A DNA stretch of 64,000 nt from Nitrospira sp. (GTDB lineage: Bacteria > Nitrospirota > Nitrospiria > Nitrospirales > UBA8639). Made by a program: the position numbers and the translations under genes. Location: positions 2,552,001 through 2,616,000 of the forward strand of contig CP058931.1 of NCBI GenBank assembly GCA_024760505.1, written 5' to 3'. The notes under the pieces were generated by a model. That model was given only the letters and a program-made list of their open reading frames with translations, made no database searches and was not told the origin of the DNA. Every line of letters begins with the position of its first letter. The first letter of the stretch is position 1. This document shows positions 33,600 through 42,573 of this stretch, piece by piece.

Positions 33600-34418
33600 T
33601 TATGCCTGTTTGTAGCCCCGAACAATCATAAAGACACCGACCGCAACCATCGGGATACAGAGCAACTGACCCATCGTGATCCACTGGAAGATAAACCCTA
33701 AATGACTATCCGGTTCACGGAAAAATTCTACAAAAAATCGAGCGACTCCATATCCGGAGATGAAGGTCCAGAACATGGTTCCCGGCGGGGTTGACCGGCG
33801 GTTGATGACCCATAAAAGAACAAAGAGTGCAAGGCCTTCCAAGCCTGCCTCATAGAGTTGCGAGGGGTGTCGGCACTCCGGGCCGCCATGGGGGAATACC
33901 ATGCACCATTCGACGTCGGTCGACCGCCCGAATAATTCTCCGTTGATAAAATTCCCCATCCGTCCAAACCCCAACCCGATTGGAGCCGCTCCTGCGGCCA
34001 AATCGGCGATGGGCCAAACAGGAAACCCACGGGTTTTACAAAAGATCCAGATCGCGATACACGTTCCGATCAGCCCGCCGTGAAAGGACATTCCCCCTTC
34101 CCATACCGCAAAAATTTTGAGGGGATGGTCCAGATAAAAGGGCAGGTTATAAAACAACACATATCCCAAGCGGCCTCCGAGAAAGACGCCAAAGGCGGCA
34201 TAGACAATAAGATCGGATAATTGTTGTGGCGGGAGAGAGACATGCCTTGTGGCGGCTCTGGACTTGATGAGCCAATAGGCTCCTGCCAATCCCAGGAGGT
34301 ACATGAGGCCATACCATCGAAGTGCCAGGGGCCCGATACGAAAAAAAACCGGATCGATTTCCGGGTAGGGGATCCGCGCAAGGTCCGCCAAAATGGAGAC
34401 AGGGTCGAGGGCCATCAT
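33600..34418 (-). CDS. lgt: Prolipoprotein diacylglyceryl transferase
   Basis: A 272-residue inner-membrane enzyme of usual length with about seven membrane segments. It attaches diacylglycerol from phosphatidylglycerol to the lipobox cysteine of lipoproteins. Signatures: GLMYLLGLAGAYWLIKSRA, then WEGGMSFHGGLIG (catalytic-region His), the lgt hallmark GRMGNFINGELFGR, and ECRHPSQLYEAGLEG. The first ATG is at 34418, with a second directly after it. Convergent with the TPR lipoprotein gene. Confidence 0.96.
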   Translation of the reverse strand: MMALDPVSILADLARIPYPEIDPVFFRIGPLALRWYGLMYLLGLAGAYWLIKSRAATRHVSLPPQQLSDLIVYAAFGVFLGGRLGYVLFYNLPFYLDHPLKIFAVWEGGMSFHGGLIGTCIAIWIFCKTRGFPVWPIADLAAGAAPIGLGFGRMGNFINGELFGRSTDVEWCMVFPHGGPECRHPSQLYEAGLEGLALFVLLWVINRRSTPPGTMFWTFISGYGVARFFVEFFREPDSHLGFIFQWITMGQLLCIPMVAVGVFMIVRGYKQA

Positions 34419-34756
34419 CCGGTAACGTGCCTTACCTCACGACGGAGGTGCCCGGAAGACGTTTGTGCTCCATCTAAAGGCGACCCCCCGATTGGTGGCC
34501 GAATGGGAAGAAGGCGAACCGCATGCTTCACCATGGGCGAACCGGTTGGGAGAACCTCGTTCTTCTTGGAAAGTGGCAAAATGGCTATCGGCAAGGGTTT
34601 GTGGAGCAGAATAGGGTTGCCTTACACTAACAGGAAACGGGTCCGGTCACGTTGGTCGGAAGACATCACAGCATCTACCTACCATAAATGCGGATGAAAG
34701 AAAAGACATGTGGGCTGTAAACGGAAGTCGGTACTTTGACGAGAGGCATAGACGTC
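34419..34756. other. Divergent intergenic region, nothing else supported
   Basis: About 340 bases between the lgt start and the sigma-54 activator start. It should hold both promoters. I could not pick a convincing -35/-10 or -24/-12 element. Confidence 0.4.
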
Positions 34757-36136
34757 ATGGCTGAAATGGGATCATCGTCTCGTTCGAATGGTGCAGAAAT
34801 CATTCTGGATTGCATTAGTGACGGGGTGATTACGATTGACCTGCAGAAACGTGTGACCTTTTTGAATCGGGCGATGCAGAAGATGCTGGGGTACAACGTC
34901 GATGCGGCGGGGACACTCTTAGCCTGTGATGTCCTGATCCAAAGCAATATCTGCTCGACCAAGGAATGTGTCCTGGAGCGGGCGCTTCAGGGAGAGCGGG
35001 TGTCGAATTTTGAAGCGATGGTTCGTCGACGTGATGGCGTACATATTCCGGTGAGCATCAATACCGACTTTTTATTGGATAAGGAGGGCAAGCTGATCGG
35101 GTTAATCGAAGTCATTCGTGATATCTCGCTGGTTCGCGAGTTAAGTGCCAAGGTGGAAGAGGTGTCGGAGCTCAAGCATCGGCTTGGAGAGCAGACTAAG
35201 CTGGATAACATGGTGGGTCGATGTCCTCGCATGCAGGACATTATGGCGAAATTGCCGATCATCGCCGCTTCGAAATCCTCCGTTCTCATCACCGGAGAAA
35301 GTGGAACTGGCAAGGAATTAATTGCCTGTGCGTTACACGCCCACAGCCCGAGAAAGGATGCCCCTTTTGTGGTGGTGAATTGCTCAAGTCTATCTGAGGG
35401 CATTCTGGAGAGTGAAATATTCGGTCATGTTAAAGGGGCGTTTACCAATGCGTATTTTGATAAACCGGGCCGGTTTGAAATTGCGAATGGTGGGACGATC
35501 TTTCTTGATGAAATCGGGGAGATGAGTGTCGCTACCCAAGTAAAATTATTGGGAGTGCTTGAGCGGGGACAGTTCGAGCGGGTTGGATCCAATGACACGG
35601 TCACGGTGGATGTGAGAGTGGTCGCGGCCACGAATCGGAATCTGGAAGAAGCCGTTCAGCAGGGACGGTTTCGGGAAGATTTGTATTTTCGTATACGAGT
35701 GATTCCGGTTGTGCTGCCCCCTCTACGGGAGCGAACGGGAGATATTCCCCTGCTAGTGAATCATTTTCTCGAAAAATTCAACCGCGAAATGGGTAAGCAC
35801 ATTGTCAGCTTGTCCCCGCAATGTTTAACGGCACTCAGCCGGTATCCGTTTCCCGGCAATATCAGAGAGCTTCAGAATATGATTGAGCATGCCTTTGTGT
35901 GCTGTGAAGAGGATACGATTCAATTTGAGCATCTTCCAGCCGACCTCCATCGGTATTGTTGGGAGCATCGGGAATGGACCGATTCTGAATCACTGGAAGC
36001 CTTGGAACGGCAAGCTATTTGCCGGGCATTGGAAAAAACGGGTTGGCGGCTGAAGGAGGCTTCTCAACAGTTAGGAATCGGTCGATCGACCTTGTGGCGG
36101 AAGGTCAAGCAATTTGGAATAACTCAAACAACTTAA
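34757..36136 (+). CDS. Sigma-54-dependent activator with Cys-rich PAS domain
   Basis: A 459-residue regulator from ATG 34757 (GAGAGG upstream; a TTG at 34736 is an alternative). Residues ~13-125 form a PAS domain with a cysteine cluster (ACDVLIQSNICSTKEC). The AAA+ domain (~150-375) has Walker A GESGTGKE, Walker B GGTIFLDEIGEM and the arginine-finger/sensor region FREDLYFRIRVIPV. The sigma-54 contact loop reads GAFTNA instead of GAFTGA. The C-terminal Fis-type HTH is KEASQQLGIGRSTLWRKVKQ. It lies directly upstream of a small zinc-ribbon gene with a matching -24/-12 promoter, its likely target. Confidence 0.92.
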   Translation: MAEMGSSSRSNGAEIILDCISDGVITIDLQKRVTFLNRAMQKMLGYNVDAAGTLLACDVLIQSNICSTKECVLERALQGERVSNFEAMVRRRDGVHIPVSINTDFLLDKEGKLIGLIEVIRDISLVRELSAKVEEVSELKHRLGEQTKLDNMVGRCPRMQDIMAKLPIIAASKSSVLITGESGTGKELIACALHAHSPRKDAPFVVVNCSSLSEGILESEIFGHVKGAFTNAYFDKPGRFEIANGGTIFLDEIGEMSVATQVKLLGVLERGQFERVGSNDTVTVDVRVVAATNRNLEEAVQQGRFREDLYFRIRVIPVVLPPLRERTGDIPLLVNHFLEKFNREMGKHIVSLSPQCLTALSRYPFPGNIRELQNMIEHAFVCCEEDTIQFEHLPADLHRYCWEHREWTDSESLEALERQAICRALEKTGWRLKEASQQLGIGRSTLWRKVKQFGITQTT

Positions 36137-36262
36137 AAACGTTTCATTTTGGTCCACGTTGTTACCTAATTGTGTCATTTGCATTAAAATGATATATTTT
36201 CAATCGTTTATGCAGATTTAATTCATGTAATTTAATTGGATTGGTTTCATTCTGAAACGTTT
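36137..36262. promoter_or_regulatory. Two AAACGTTTCA boxes, candidate activator sites
   Basis: AAACGTTTCA at 36137-36146 and its inverted copy TGAAACGTTT at 36253-36262. The second lies in a larger dyad, GTTTCA-TTC-TGAAAC (36244-36258). They sit about 60-190 bases upstream of the -24/-12 element at 36321, as enhancer sites do. Confidence 0.55.
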
Positions 36263-36320
36263 ATGGAAGGATGCTTTATATAAATTCATTATTTATCAAG
36301 TGCTTATGCAGAATTTATTA

Positions 36321-36335
36321 CGGCACATGGATTGC
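36321..36335 (+). promoter_or_regulatory. Sigma-54 (-24/-12) promoter candidate
   Basis: CGGCACATGGATTGC matches the consensus TGGCAC-N5-TTGC at all but the first base, with GG and GC at the required spacing. The predicted start near 36347 leaves a leader of about 54 bases before the gene at 36401. Confidence 0.65.
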
Positions 36336-36400
36336 TTTTCTACCTAATTAATTACGCATTGATTTTATAATTCTTTTTCCTGGGAGAAGGAGTGCTTTTT

Positions 36401-36604
36401 ATGGATTGTCCGCGTTGTCAGGGAATAATGATTCAAGATAAGTTTGGTGATGTGGCTGATGAATCCGGGGCCATATATTTTTCGGGTTGGCGGTGTATTA
36501 CCTGTGGGGAAATTTTGGATCCGGTGATTTCTGAAAATCGCCGACATCATCATGAACCCCTCATCGGGCGATCGCGTAAAAAGTTTGCCACGCAACTAGG
36601 GTAG
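36401..36604 (+). CDS. Small zinc-ribbon protein, likely sigma-54 target
   Basis: A 67-residue product from the ATG at 36401, preceded by GAAGGAG. Two CxxC pairs (MDCPRCQGIM; WRCITCGEILD) form a probable zinc ribbon. The tail is basic with a His run (ENRRHHHEPLIGRSRKKFA). No family function is recognised. It lies 264 bases downstream of the sigma-54 activator, behind a -24/-12 promoter and two upstream boxes, and ends just before a strong terminator, so it appears to be a single-gene transcription unit controlled by that activator. Confidence 0.8.
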   Translation: MDCPRCQGIMIQDKFGDVADESGAIYFSGWRCITCGEILDPVISENRRHHHEPLIGRSRKKFATQLG

Positions 36605-36664
36605 GTGCTTCTGCCCGTCGTTCTTTTGTTCGTATCCCTACTGTCAATTGTGCATGGGTGGTGA

Positions 36665-36709
36665 GAGACCCGAAATCCTCTTAAATCTGTGAGGGTTTCG
36701 GGTTCTCTT
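36665..36709 (+). terminator. Rho-independent terminator
   Basis: GAGACCCGAAATCCTC (36665-36680) pairs with GAGGGTTTCGGGTTCTC (36691-36707) across a 10-base loop, followed by TTTGATT. It ends the zinc-ribbon transcript before the Mrp gene. Confidence 0.7.
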
Positions 36710-36808
36710 TGATTCATGGTCTAATGGTGAGGCGAGAAGAGGTGCAGGCCTACTGCGTCGCATATGTGAAATTTATTATGAGTGTCTGTGACATAAGGAG
36801 ATTATTGA

Positions 36809-37705
36809 ATGGCTGCTGAACAAAACCCGGCCGGTCCCGCGACCCCACCCAATCAACCTGAAGGCAATCCATTGCCGGGCGTAAAACACATCATCGCAGT
36901 GAGCAGTGGCAAAGGCGGAGTCGGCAAATCCACGGTCACCGTGAACTTGGCGGTCGCGCTTAAGCAGCAAGGCTATGCGGTAGGATTAATGGATGCGGAT
37001 GTGTATGGACCGAATATTCCTCTGATGATCGGGGTGTCAAAAGAGCCGGGAAAGGATGGGGACAAAATTCTGCCTGCCGAGGGTCAGGGAGTCAAAGTTA
37101 TTTCCATGGGATTTTTCGTGCCGGAAGACACGCCGGTGGTGTGGCGTGGACCCATGGTCCATTCGGCGATTCAGCAATTTTTTCGTGATGTGGTCTGGGG
37201 GGAACTCGATTATTTACTGATCGATTTACCGCCCGGGACGGGAGATGTGCCTTTGACGTTGTCGCAATTAGTGCCGTTGACCGGAGCGATTACCGTGACC
37301 ACGCCGCAGGAAGTGGCTCTGCAGGATGTGAGAAAAGGCATGACGATGTTCAAAAAAGTGAATGTCCCGTTGCTTGGCGTGATTGAAAATATGAGTTATT
37401 TTGTCTGTGGCCATTGCCATGAACGGACAGAAATTTTTTCGACAGGCGGTGGGGAGCGTGCCGCTCAGAAATTTGAGATCCCATTTTTGGGACGAATTCC
37501 GATTGATCCGGCTATCCGGGAGGGGGGAGATAAAGGCACTCCAATTGTCAGCAATGATCCCTCGTCGCCCCAAGCCCAGGCCTTTCTTCAGATTGCCAAA
37601 ACCCTGACGGCCAATATCGACCAAGCGGAAAAAGGTAACGGGGACGCTGCGCCCTCCATTTCCAGTTTACTCAAAAAAATTACCGATCCCTTGAAAAAAT
37701 CTTAA
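36809..37705 (+). CDS. Mrp/NBP35-family iron-sulfur carrier ATPase
   Basis: A 298-residue ApbC/Mrp-type P-loop protein. Deviant Walker A SSGKGGVGKSTVTVNLAVA, MDADVYGPNIPLMIG, Walker B-like YLLIDLPPGTGDVPLTLSQL, and the bridging-cluster motif CGHC (ENMSYFVCGHCHERTEIF). The N-terminal DUF59 domain of long Mrp forms is absent; a Pro-rich leader takes its place. It binds and transfers Fe-S clusters in the cytoplasm. ATAAGGAG precedes the ATG. It is followed after 30 bases by a Rieske protein, a plausible cluster recipient. Confidence 0.93.
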   Translation: MAAEQNPAGPATPPNQPEGNPLPGVKHIIAVSSGKGGVGKSTVTVNLAVALKQQGYAVGLMDADVYGPNIPLMIGVSKEPGKDGDKILPAEGQGVKVISMGFFVPEDTPVVWRGPMVHSAIQQFFRDVVWGELDYLLIDLPPGTGDVPLTLSQLVPLTGAITVTTPQEVALQDVRKGMTMFKKVNVPLLGVIENMSYFVCGHCHERTEIFSTGGGERAAQKFEIPFLGRIPIDPAIREGGDKGTPIVSNDPSSPQAQAFLQIAKTLTANIDQAEKGNGDAAPSISSLLKKITDPLKKS

Positions 37706-37735
37706 ATGAACGCATATTCATGTTGAGGAGAACCT

Positions 37736-38050
37736 ATGGCGGAGTTAGTGCGAATCGCGAAAATAGATGAAGTGGAAGAGGGAAAAGGAATGGTGGTGGA
37801 AGCCGGTGAGAAATGTCTGGCCGTTTTTAAAGTGGATGGAGCCTTCCATGTCATCGATAATACCTGTCTCCATAGAGGCGGTCCTTTAGGTGAGGGCGAT
37901 GTCGAGGGGGAGACCGTAACCTGCCCCTGGCATGGGTGGGAGTACAATGTGAAAACCGGACATTGTCTGACTAATCCCTCCAGTCATGTGAGATCCTACC
38001 CGACCGTCGTTGAAGATGGAGAAGTGAAAGCCGATCTGTCCCAGGCATAG
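37736..38050 (+). CDS. Rieske-type [2Fe-2S] ferredoxin
   Basis: A 104-residue soluble Rieske protein. Cluster ligands are in NTCLHRGGPLG (C-x-H) and VTCPWHGWEYN (C-x2-H). The protein has the length of biphenyl-dioxygenase-type ferredoxins and NirD-like proteins, with no signal peptide, so it acts in the cytoplasm as a small electron carrier. GAGGAGAACCT precedes the ATG. It is probably in one operon with the Mrp ATPase upstream. Confidence 0.93.
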   Translation: MAELVRIAKIDEVEEGKGMVVEAGEKCLAVFKVDGAFHVIDNTCLHRGGPLGEGDVEGETVTCPWHGWEYNVKTGHCLTNPSSHVRSYPTVVEDGEVKADLSQA

Positions 38051-38415
38051 AAAAGGCCATCTTGTAGTGGGGCGGTGGCCCTGAGCGGCTATCCTCCATC
38101 GCAAATGGCGGGAGACGTGCGGGTTGTAACAAGGCCCATCCGGACCACATCTCTGTCATGTGTGACATTCCCCTCATGAGTCAATAGGATCTTTCATGCC
38201 TTCTTGGCCCAGTCAGATCCAATCAGACAGTTAAATCCCATGTCTGATCTTGGGCACGGTCTCGTGTTTCTTCCCCTTCCCCATATAAAATTTTAGAGAG
38301 CATATTTCACCTCCGGTGTCATGATTTTTGGATTACAATCAATCAGGCATAGCATCCCCTTTGGGTTCTTGATAACATTGAGTCATTACACTGGGTTGGG
38401 TTGATTTAGACTTCT
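38051..38415. other. Intergenic region before the transporter operon
   Basis: About 365 bases with no supported gene. It should hold the promoter of the oligopeptide transporter operon. No convincing promoter, riboswitch or terminator was recognised. Confidence 0.4.
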
Positions 38416-40548
38416 ATGTTTGTCAAACGTCTTTTGCTGTTCATCCCGTTGACTCTAGTCCTTTTTCTGGTTCAATCCTATTTTTGGGTTCCTACCTATG
38501 AGCACCAGGCTGCCGGTAACCCGGATCGCTTAGTCACCTATATTGAAGCGTCCAGCGGGGACGCCAAAATTCTCAATCCTATCTTGAACGCGGATTCGGC
38601 CAGCTCCAATATTGTGAGCCACGTGTTTGAGGGGCTACTGGATTTAGACGAAGACCTGAAGCTTCGGAGCCGATTAGCCACCGATTGGCAGATTACGGAA
38701 CGAGCCTACCTCCTGGTCAACCCGCATCACCGTTTTCCGGATGGGACGGAAGTGACAGGGAGCAAGCTCTTTCAGAAGATTCATCAGGCGTGGAAGGCTG
38801 GAACCATTGAGGGGTTGCAGGAGAGGGTGCAATCCATTGAGTTATTACCTTCCGGCCAACGATCGGAACCCATCTCACTCTTGCTGCCCAATGCGGAAGG
38901 CAAACCTCAGCTCAAAGAACTCTCCGTGACCATTGACGTACCGGAACGAGTGGCATTTACGCTTTCGGAGGTGGACCAGGATTTATTTGATCGCTTAAAG
39001 CCGGTTCTTGGTGAGCGGTATTTTGAGCACTTTCCTTATGACGAACTGATTTCTCCTCAAGAGCCGGTTTCCAAGGAGTTGGAGGAACCCCTGCGGGCCA
39101 AATTCCCCGATATTCTTCCCGTGGGCGAGCATAACCCCACCATCCTGTTCCATCTTCGCCAGGGGGTGAAGTTTCAGGACGGGCATGTGTTCGATGCGGG
39201 AGATGTGAAGTTTACCTATGAAGCCATTATGAATCCCAAAAATTTGTCTCCACGGACTCCGGACTTCGAGCCGATTAAAACCGTGGAGATTGTGGATCCG
39301 TCGACAATAAAAATTATCTATAAACGCCTCTATTCCCCGGCCATTAATGCGTGGACGATGGGGATTCTTCCCGAGCATCTTCTCAATGACGAGGCGTTAA
39401 CCCGCGAGAAACAGGGGCGAGGATTGTCGGAGGAGGCTCAAAAGACATTCGGGATGCGAGAGAGTCAATTCAATCGACACCCGATCGGCAGCGGGCGCTT
39501 TGAGTTTATCGAATGGCAGGGAGATGAATTTATTCATCTTCGACGGTATGAGGACTATTGGGAAGGTCCGGCTGAATATCATGAGTATTATATGCGCATC
39601 ATTCCCGAACTGTTCACACAAGAAGTAGAATTTCGGACCGGCGCGATAGATTTTTATGGCGCGCAGCCCCATCAGGTCGACCGGTATAAAAACGATCCCA
39701 CCTACCAATGGTTTAGCAGCCTGGGTTTCGCCTATACCTATATTGGCTATAACAACCGAAAACCGTTATTTGCCGATCCGAAGATCAGGACAGCCCTGGG
39801 GATGGCGATTAATGTCGACGAGATCATCACCTATCTGATGTATGGCGAAGGTGAACGGACGACCGGACCCTATCCCCGGAATACCGAATGGTATGATCAG
39901 GCAATCCAACCTCTTCCCTACGACCCTCAAGGAGCCCTCGCGATCTTTGAGAAGGCCGGATGGAAAATGAATAGGGAGGGATGGCTCGAAAAAGATGGGA
40001 AGATATTTGAGTTTAATCTCATTACCAATAACGGGAATCCTATCAGAAAAAATTTGATGACCATCGCGCAGAATGCCTGGAAAAAAGTCGGCGTTAAAGT
40101 GAATACTCAGGTCTTCGAATGGGCCGTGTTTCTGAACGATTTTGTGAATACCGGAGACTTTGATGCGGTCGTGTTGGGCTGGAGTATGGGCATTGACCCC
40201 GATCTCTATCAGATTTGGCATTCCAGTCAGTCGGGTCCACAACAATTAAATTTTGTGGGGTACAACAACCCGCGGGCCGACGCACTTATTGTCCGGATCC
40301 GCCAGGAATACAATAGAGATCGACAACGACAACTGACGCATGAGCTTCATCGGTTGATTCATGAGGACCAACCCTATACCTTTCTCTACGCGCCGTTGAG
40401 TACACGTGTCTTGGATAAGAAAATCGTGCTGGTCGAAAAAGGGCCGGATGGGAAAGAGCAGTTTAAAAAGATTTATCCCACCAAAAGCGGGGACATCACG
40501 TTTTATTTCCATAAATGGCGAAAGTTGGAGTTGACGCCGGACTTTTAA
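38416..40548 (+). CDS. Oligopeptide-type ABC transporter substrate-binding protein
   Basis: A 710-residue family 5 extracellular solute-binding protein, longer than the usual ~530 because of an insertion of about 130 residues after the first lobe (~115-240). It starts with an uncleaved-looking hydrophobic anchor (MFVKRLLLFIPLTLVLFLVQ), not a lipobox. Family features: NPILNADSASSNIVSHVFEG, FHLRQGVKFQDGHVFDAGDV, and the RTALGMAINVDEIITYLMYG motif. It captures peptides or similar solutes in the periplasm for the permeases that follow. First gene of a five-gene operon. Confidence 0.92.
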   Translation: MFVKRLLLFIPLTLVLFLVQSYFWVPTYEHQAAGNPDRLVTYIEASSGDAKILNPILNADSASSNIVSHVFEGLLDLDEDLKLRSRLATDWQITERAYLLVNPHHRFPDGTEVTGSKLFQKIHQAWKAGTIEGLQERVQSIELLPSGQRSEPISLLLPNAEGKPQLKELSVTIDVPERVAFTLSEVDQDLFDRLKPVLGERYFEHFPYDELISPQEPVSKELEEPLRAKFPDILPVGEHNPTILFHLRQGVKFQDGHVFDAGDVKFTYEAIMNPKNLSPRTPDFEPIKTVEIVDPSTIKIIYKRLYSPAINAWTMGILPEHLLNDEALTREKQGRGLSEEAQKTFGMRESQFNRHPIGSGRFEFIEWQGDEFIHLRRYEDYWEGPAEYHEYYMRIIPELFTQEVEFRTGAIDFYGAQPHQVDRYKNDPTYQWFSSLGFAYTYIGYNNRKPLFADPKIRTALGMAINVDEIITYLMYGEGERTTGPYPRNTEWYDQAIQPLPYDPQGALAIFEKAGWKMNREGWLEKDGKIFEFNLITNNGNPIRKNLMTIAQNAWKKVGVKVNTQVFEWAVFLNDFVNTGDFDAVVLGWSMGIDPDLYQIWHSSQSGPQQLNFVGYNNPRADALIVRIRQEYNRDRQRQLTHELHRLIHEDQPYTFLYAPLSTRVLDKKIVLVEKGPDGKEQFKKIYPTKSGDITFYFHKWRKLELTPDF

Positions 40549-40590
40549 ATGAAGCGGTAACACGGGTCTTGACTGTATAGCAGATCGATC

Positions 40591-41553
40591 ATGTGGAATT
40601 TTATTATTCGTAACATCGCCCAACGGTTGGTTCTGCTGATTATTGTGTCCTTTCTGGCCCATTCGGTTATTCATTTGGCTCCCGGGGAACCCAGTGAAGT
40701 GGATCCGATGAATCCCCGTATGAAACCGGAAGATATCGCCAAGATTCGGGCGGCCTTTCACCTGGATGATCCGCTGTATGTGCAATATGTGTATTGGATT
40801 CGTGATTTAGCCACGGGCGAATTGAAATCCTTCAAGGACAGCCAACCGGTTCTCCCGAAAATTTGGGATCGGTTTCTCAATTCCTTGCCATTATTTATCC
40901 TGGCCACGATTCTGGTGTGGACATGGGCGTTTCCTACCGGGATTTACGGCGCGGTGCATCGAGGTGGGGTCTATGACCGGTCCACCGTGTTTTTGTCCTA
41001 TGCGCTTATCTCGGTTCCAGGGTTTTTTCTGTCGTTTATAGCCATTATGTGGGTGGTGGGGTGGTTGGGAGTGCCGGTTATCAGTATCAAAACATTCGGA
41101 ATGGAGCATGCCCAACCCGCCTATCAGTGGATGGATCGGGTATGGCATTTGGTCATTCCGTCCATCATGACGGCGATCGGCGGGATTGCCATTCTGTCCC
41201 GGTATGTCCGATCCCAGATGCTGGAAGTGTTGGGCCAGGATTATGTCCGGACGGCCAGGGCGAAAGGTCTTCAGGAAGATACCGTGATTTATGGCCATGC
41301 TTTGGGGAATGCTCTGCTGCCGTTTGTGACCATGTTCGGTCTTCTGCTCCCGGGGTTGATTGGCGGGTCCGTGATTTTTGAGCAGATTTTTGCCTGGCCG
41401 GGGTTGGGACGGCTGGCTTATGAAGCCATTCTTTCTCGGGACTTTCCCATCATCATGACGCTCAACTTTATCGCCGCAGTCCTGACCTTATTGGGCACCT
41501 TAATCTCTGATATTCTCTACGCCGTGGTAGATCCGAGAATTCGTCTACATTAA
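40591..41553 (+). CDS. ABC transporter permease, DppB/OppB type
   Basis: A 320-residue inner-membrane protein with about six helices. The N-terminal signature MWNFIIRNIAQRLVLLIIVS and the HLAPGEPSEV segment are typical of OppB/DppB. The EAA loop near residue 215 reads EVLGQDYVRTARAKGLQEDT, the site contacting the ATPases. It pairs with the second permease to form the channel. Encoded 42 bases after the binding protein. Confidence 0.95.
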   Translation: MWNFIIRNIAQRLVLLIIVSFLAHSVIHLAPGEPSEVDPMNPRMKPEDIAKIRAAFHLDDPLYVQYVYWIRDLATGELKSFKDSQPVLPKIWDRFLNSLPLFILATILVWTWAFPTGIYGAVHRGGVYDRSTVFLSYALISVPGFFLSFIAIMWVVGWLGVPVISIKTFGMEHAQPAYQWMDRVWHLVIPSIMTAIGGIAILSRYVRSQMLEVLGQDYVRTARAKGLQEDTVIYGHALGNALLPFVTMFGLLLPGLIGGSVIFEQIFAWPGLGRLAYEAILSRDFPIIMTLNFIAAVLTLLGTLISDILYAVVDPRIRLH

Positions 41554-41580
41554 TTATGAGAGTTGAGGTACGGGTCAATC

Positions 41581-42573
41581 ATGAATAATCCGAAGGTCGG
41601 TGATCGACGCAATGTCGATTTGGTCTCGCTTGATGCAGAGGGACTGGCCCCGCAGGAGACGCCGTGGGAGGAATTTCTTCGGATTTTCACAAAAGACTAC
41701 CAGGCTCTCTTCGGTTTTTGGATACTCGTCCTTCTGTTGCTCACGGCATTAGCCGGAAAAGCCTTTACCGAGTGGTGGGTTCTCTTCGATCCTGAGGTTG
41801 TCCGGCTCACCGACAAATTTCTTCCTCCGCTGTCCTCACCTTCTCCTGACAGTATTCCGACGGATAGGCCCCTTGGTGGAATCTATCTCATGGGCACAGA
41901 CGAATTGGGGCGGGATGTATTTGCCCGAATGTTTCAAGGCTCCTTCGTGTCCCTGTCCATTGGATTTGTGGCCGTGGGAATTTCCCTGGGAATTGGTATC
42001 CTGTTAGGAGGCCTGTCCGGTTTTTACGGGCACGTCAAATTGTGGTTTATCACAGTGGACACGCTGATTATGCGATTCACTGATGCATGGATGTGTTTCC
42101 CCACATTTTTTCTCATTCTTACAGCAGTGGCCCTTCTCCCGCCCAGTATTTACACCATCATGATCATTATCGGATTGTTTAGCTGGATGGGGACGGCCAG
42201 GTTTGTCCGGGCTGAATTTTTGTCCATTCGGGAACAGGACTATGTGACCGCAGCCAAAGCCTTAGGGATCCCGGAGGGCCGGATTATTTTTCGTCATATG
42301 GTGCCCAATGCCCTGGCACCGGTGTTCGTATCCGCTACAATTGGCGTGGCCTCCGCGATTTTGACGGAGTCCGGATTAAGTTTTTTGGGCTTCGGGGTTC
42401 CTCCGCCGGATGCCACTTGGGGCAATATCCTATCGGATGGCAAAGGATTCATTTTTGATGCGCCGTGGTTATTCTTTATTCCGGGTATGGCGATTTTTAT
42501 CGTCGTGTTGGCCTTTAACCTTGTTGGAGAAGGCCTGCGTGAGGCCTTAAATCCAAAATTGCGAAGCCGGTAA
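41581..42573 (+). CDS. ABC transporter permease, DppC/OppC type
   Basis: A 330-residue inner-membrane permease from the ATG at 41581 (a TTG at 41563 is possible). An extended N-terminal cytoplasmic segment is followed by the first helix and the OppC-type periplasmic stretch HLMGTDELGRD-like (YLMGTDELGRDVFARMFQGS). The EAA loop is SIREQDYVTAAKALGIPEGR, and the C-terminal signature is LSFLGFGVPPPDATWGNIL. Its stop codon directly abuts the ATG of the first ATPase. Confidence 0.95.
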   Translation: MNNPKVGDRRNVDLVSLDAEGLAPQETPWEEFLRIFTKDYQALFGFWILVLLLLTALAGKAFTEWWVLFDPEVVRLTDKFLPPLSSPSPDSIPTDRPLGGIYLMGTDELGRDVFARMFQGSFVSLSIGFVAVGISLGIGILLGGLSGFYGHVKLWFITVDTLIMRFTDAWMCFPTFFLILTAVALLPPSIYTIMIIIGLFSWMGTARFVRAEFLSIREQDYVTAAKALGIPEGRIIFRHMVPNALAPVFVSATIGVASAILTESGLSFLGFGVPPPDATWGNILSDGKGFIFDAPWLFFIPGMAIFIVVLAFNLVGEGLREALNPKLRSR

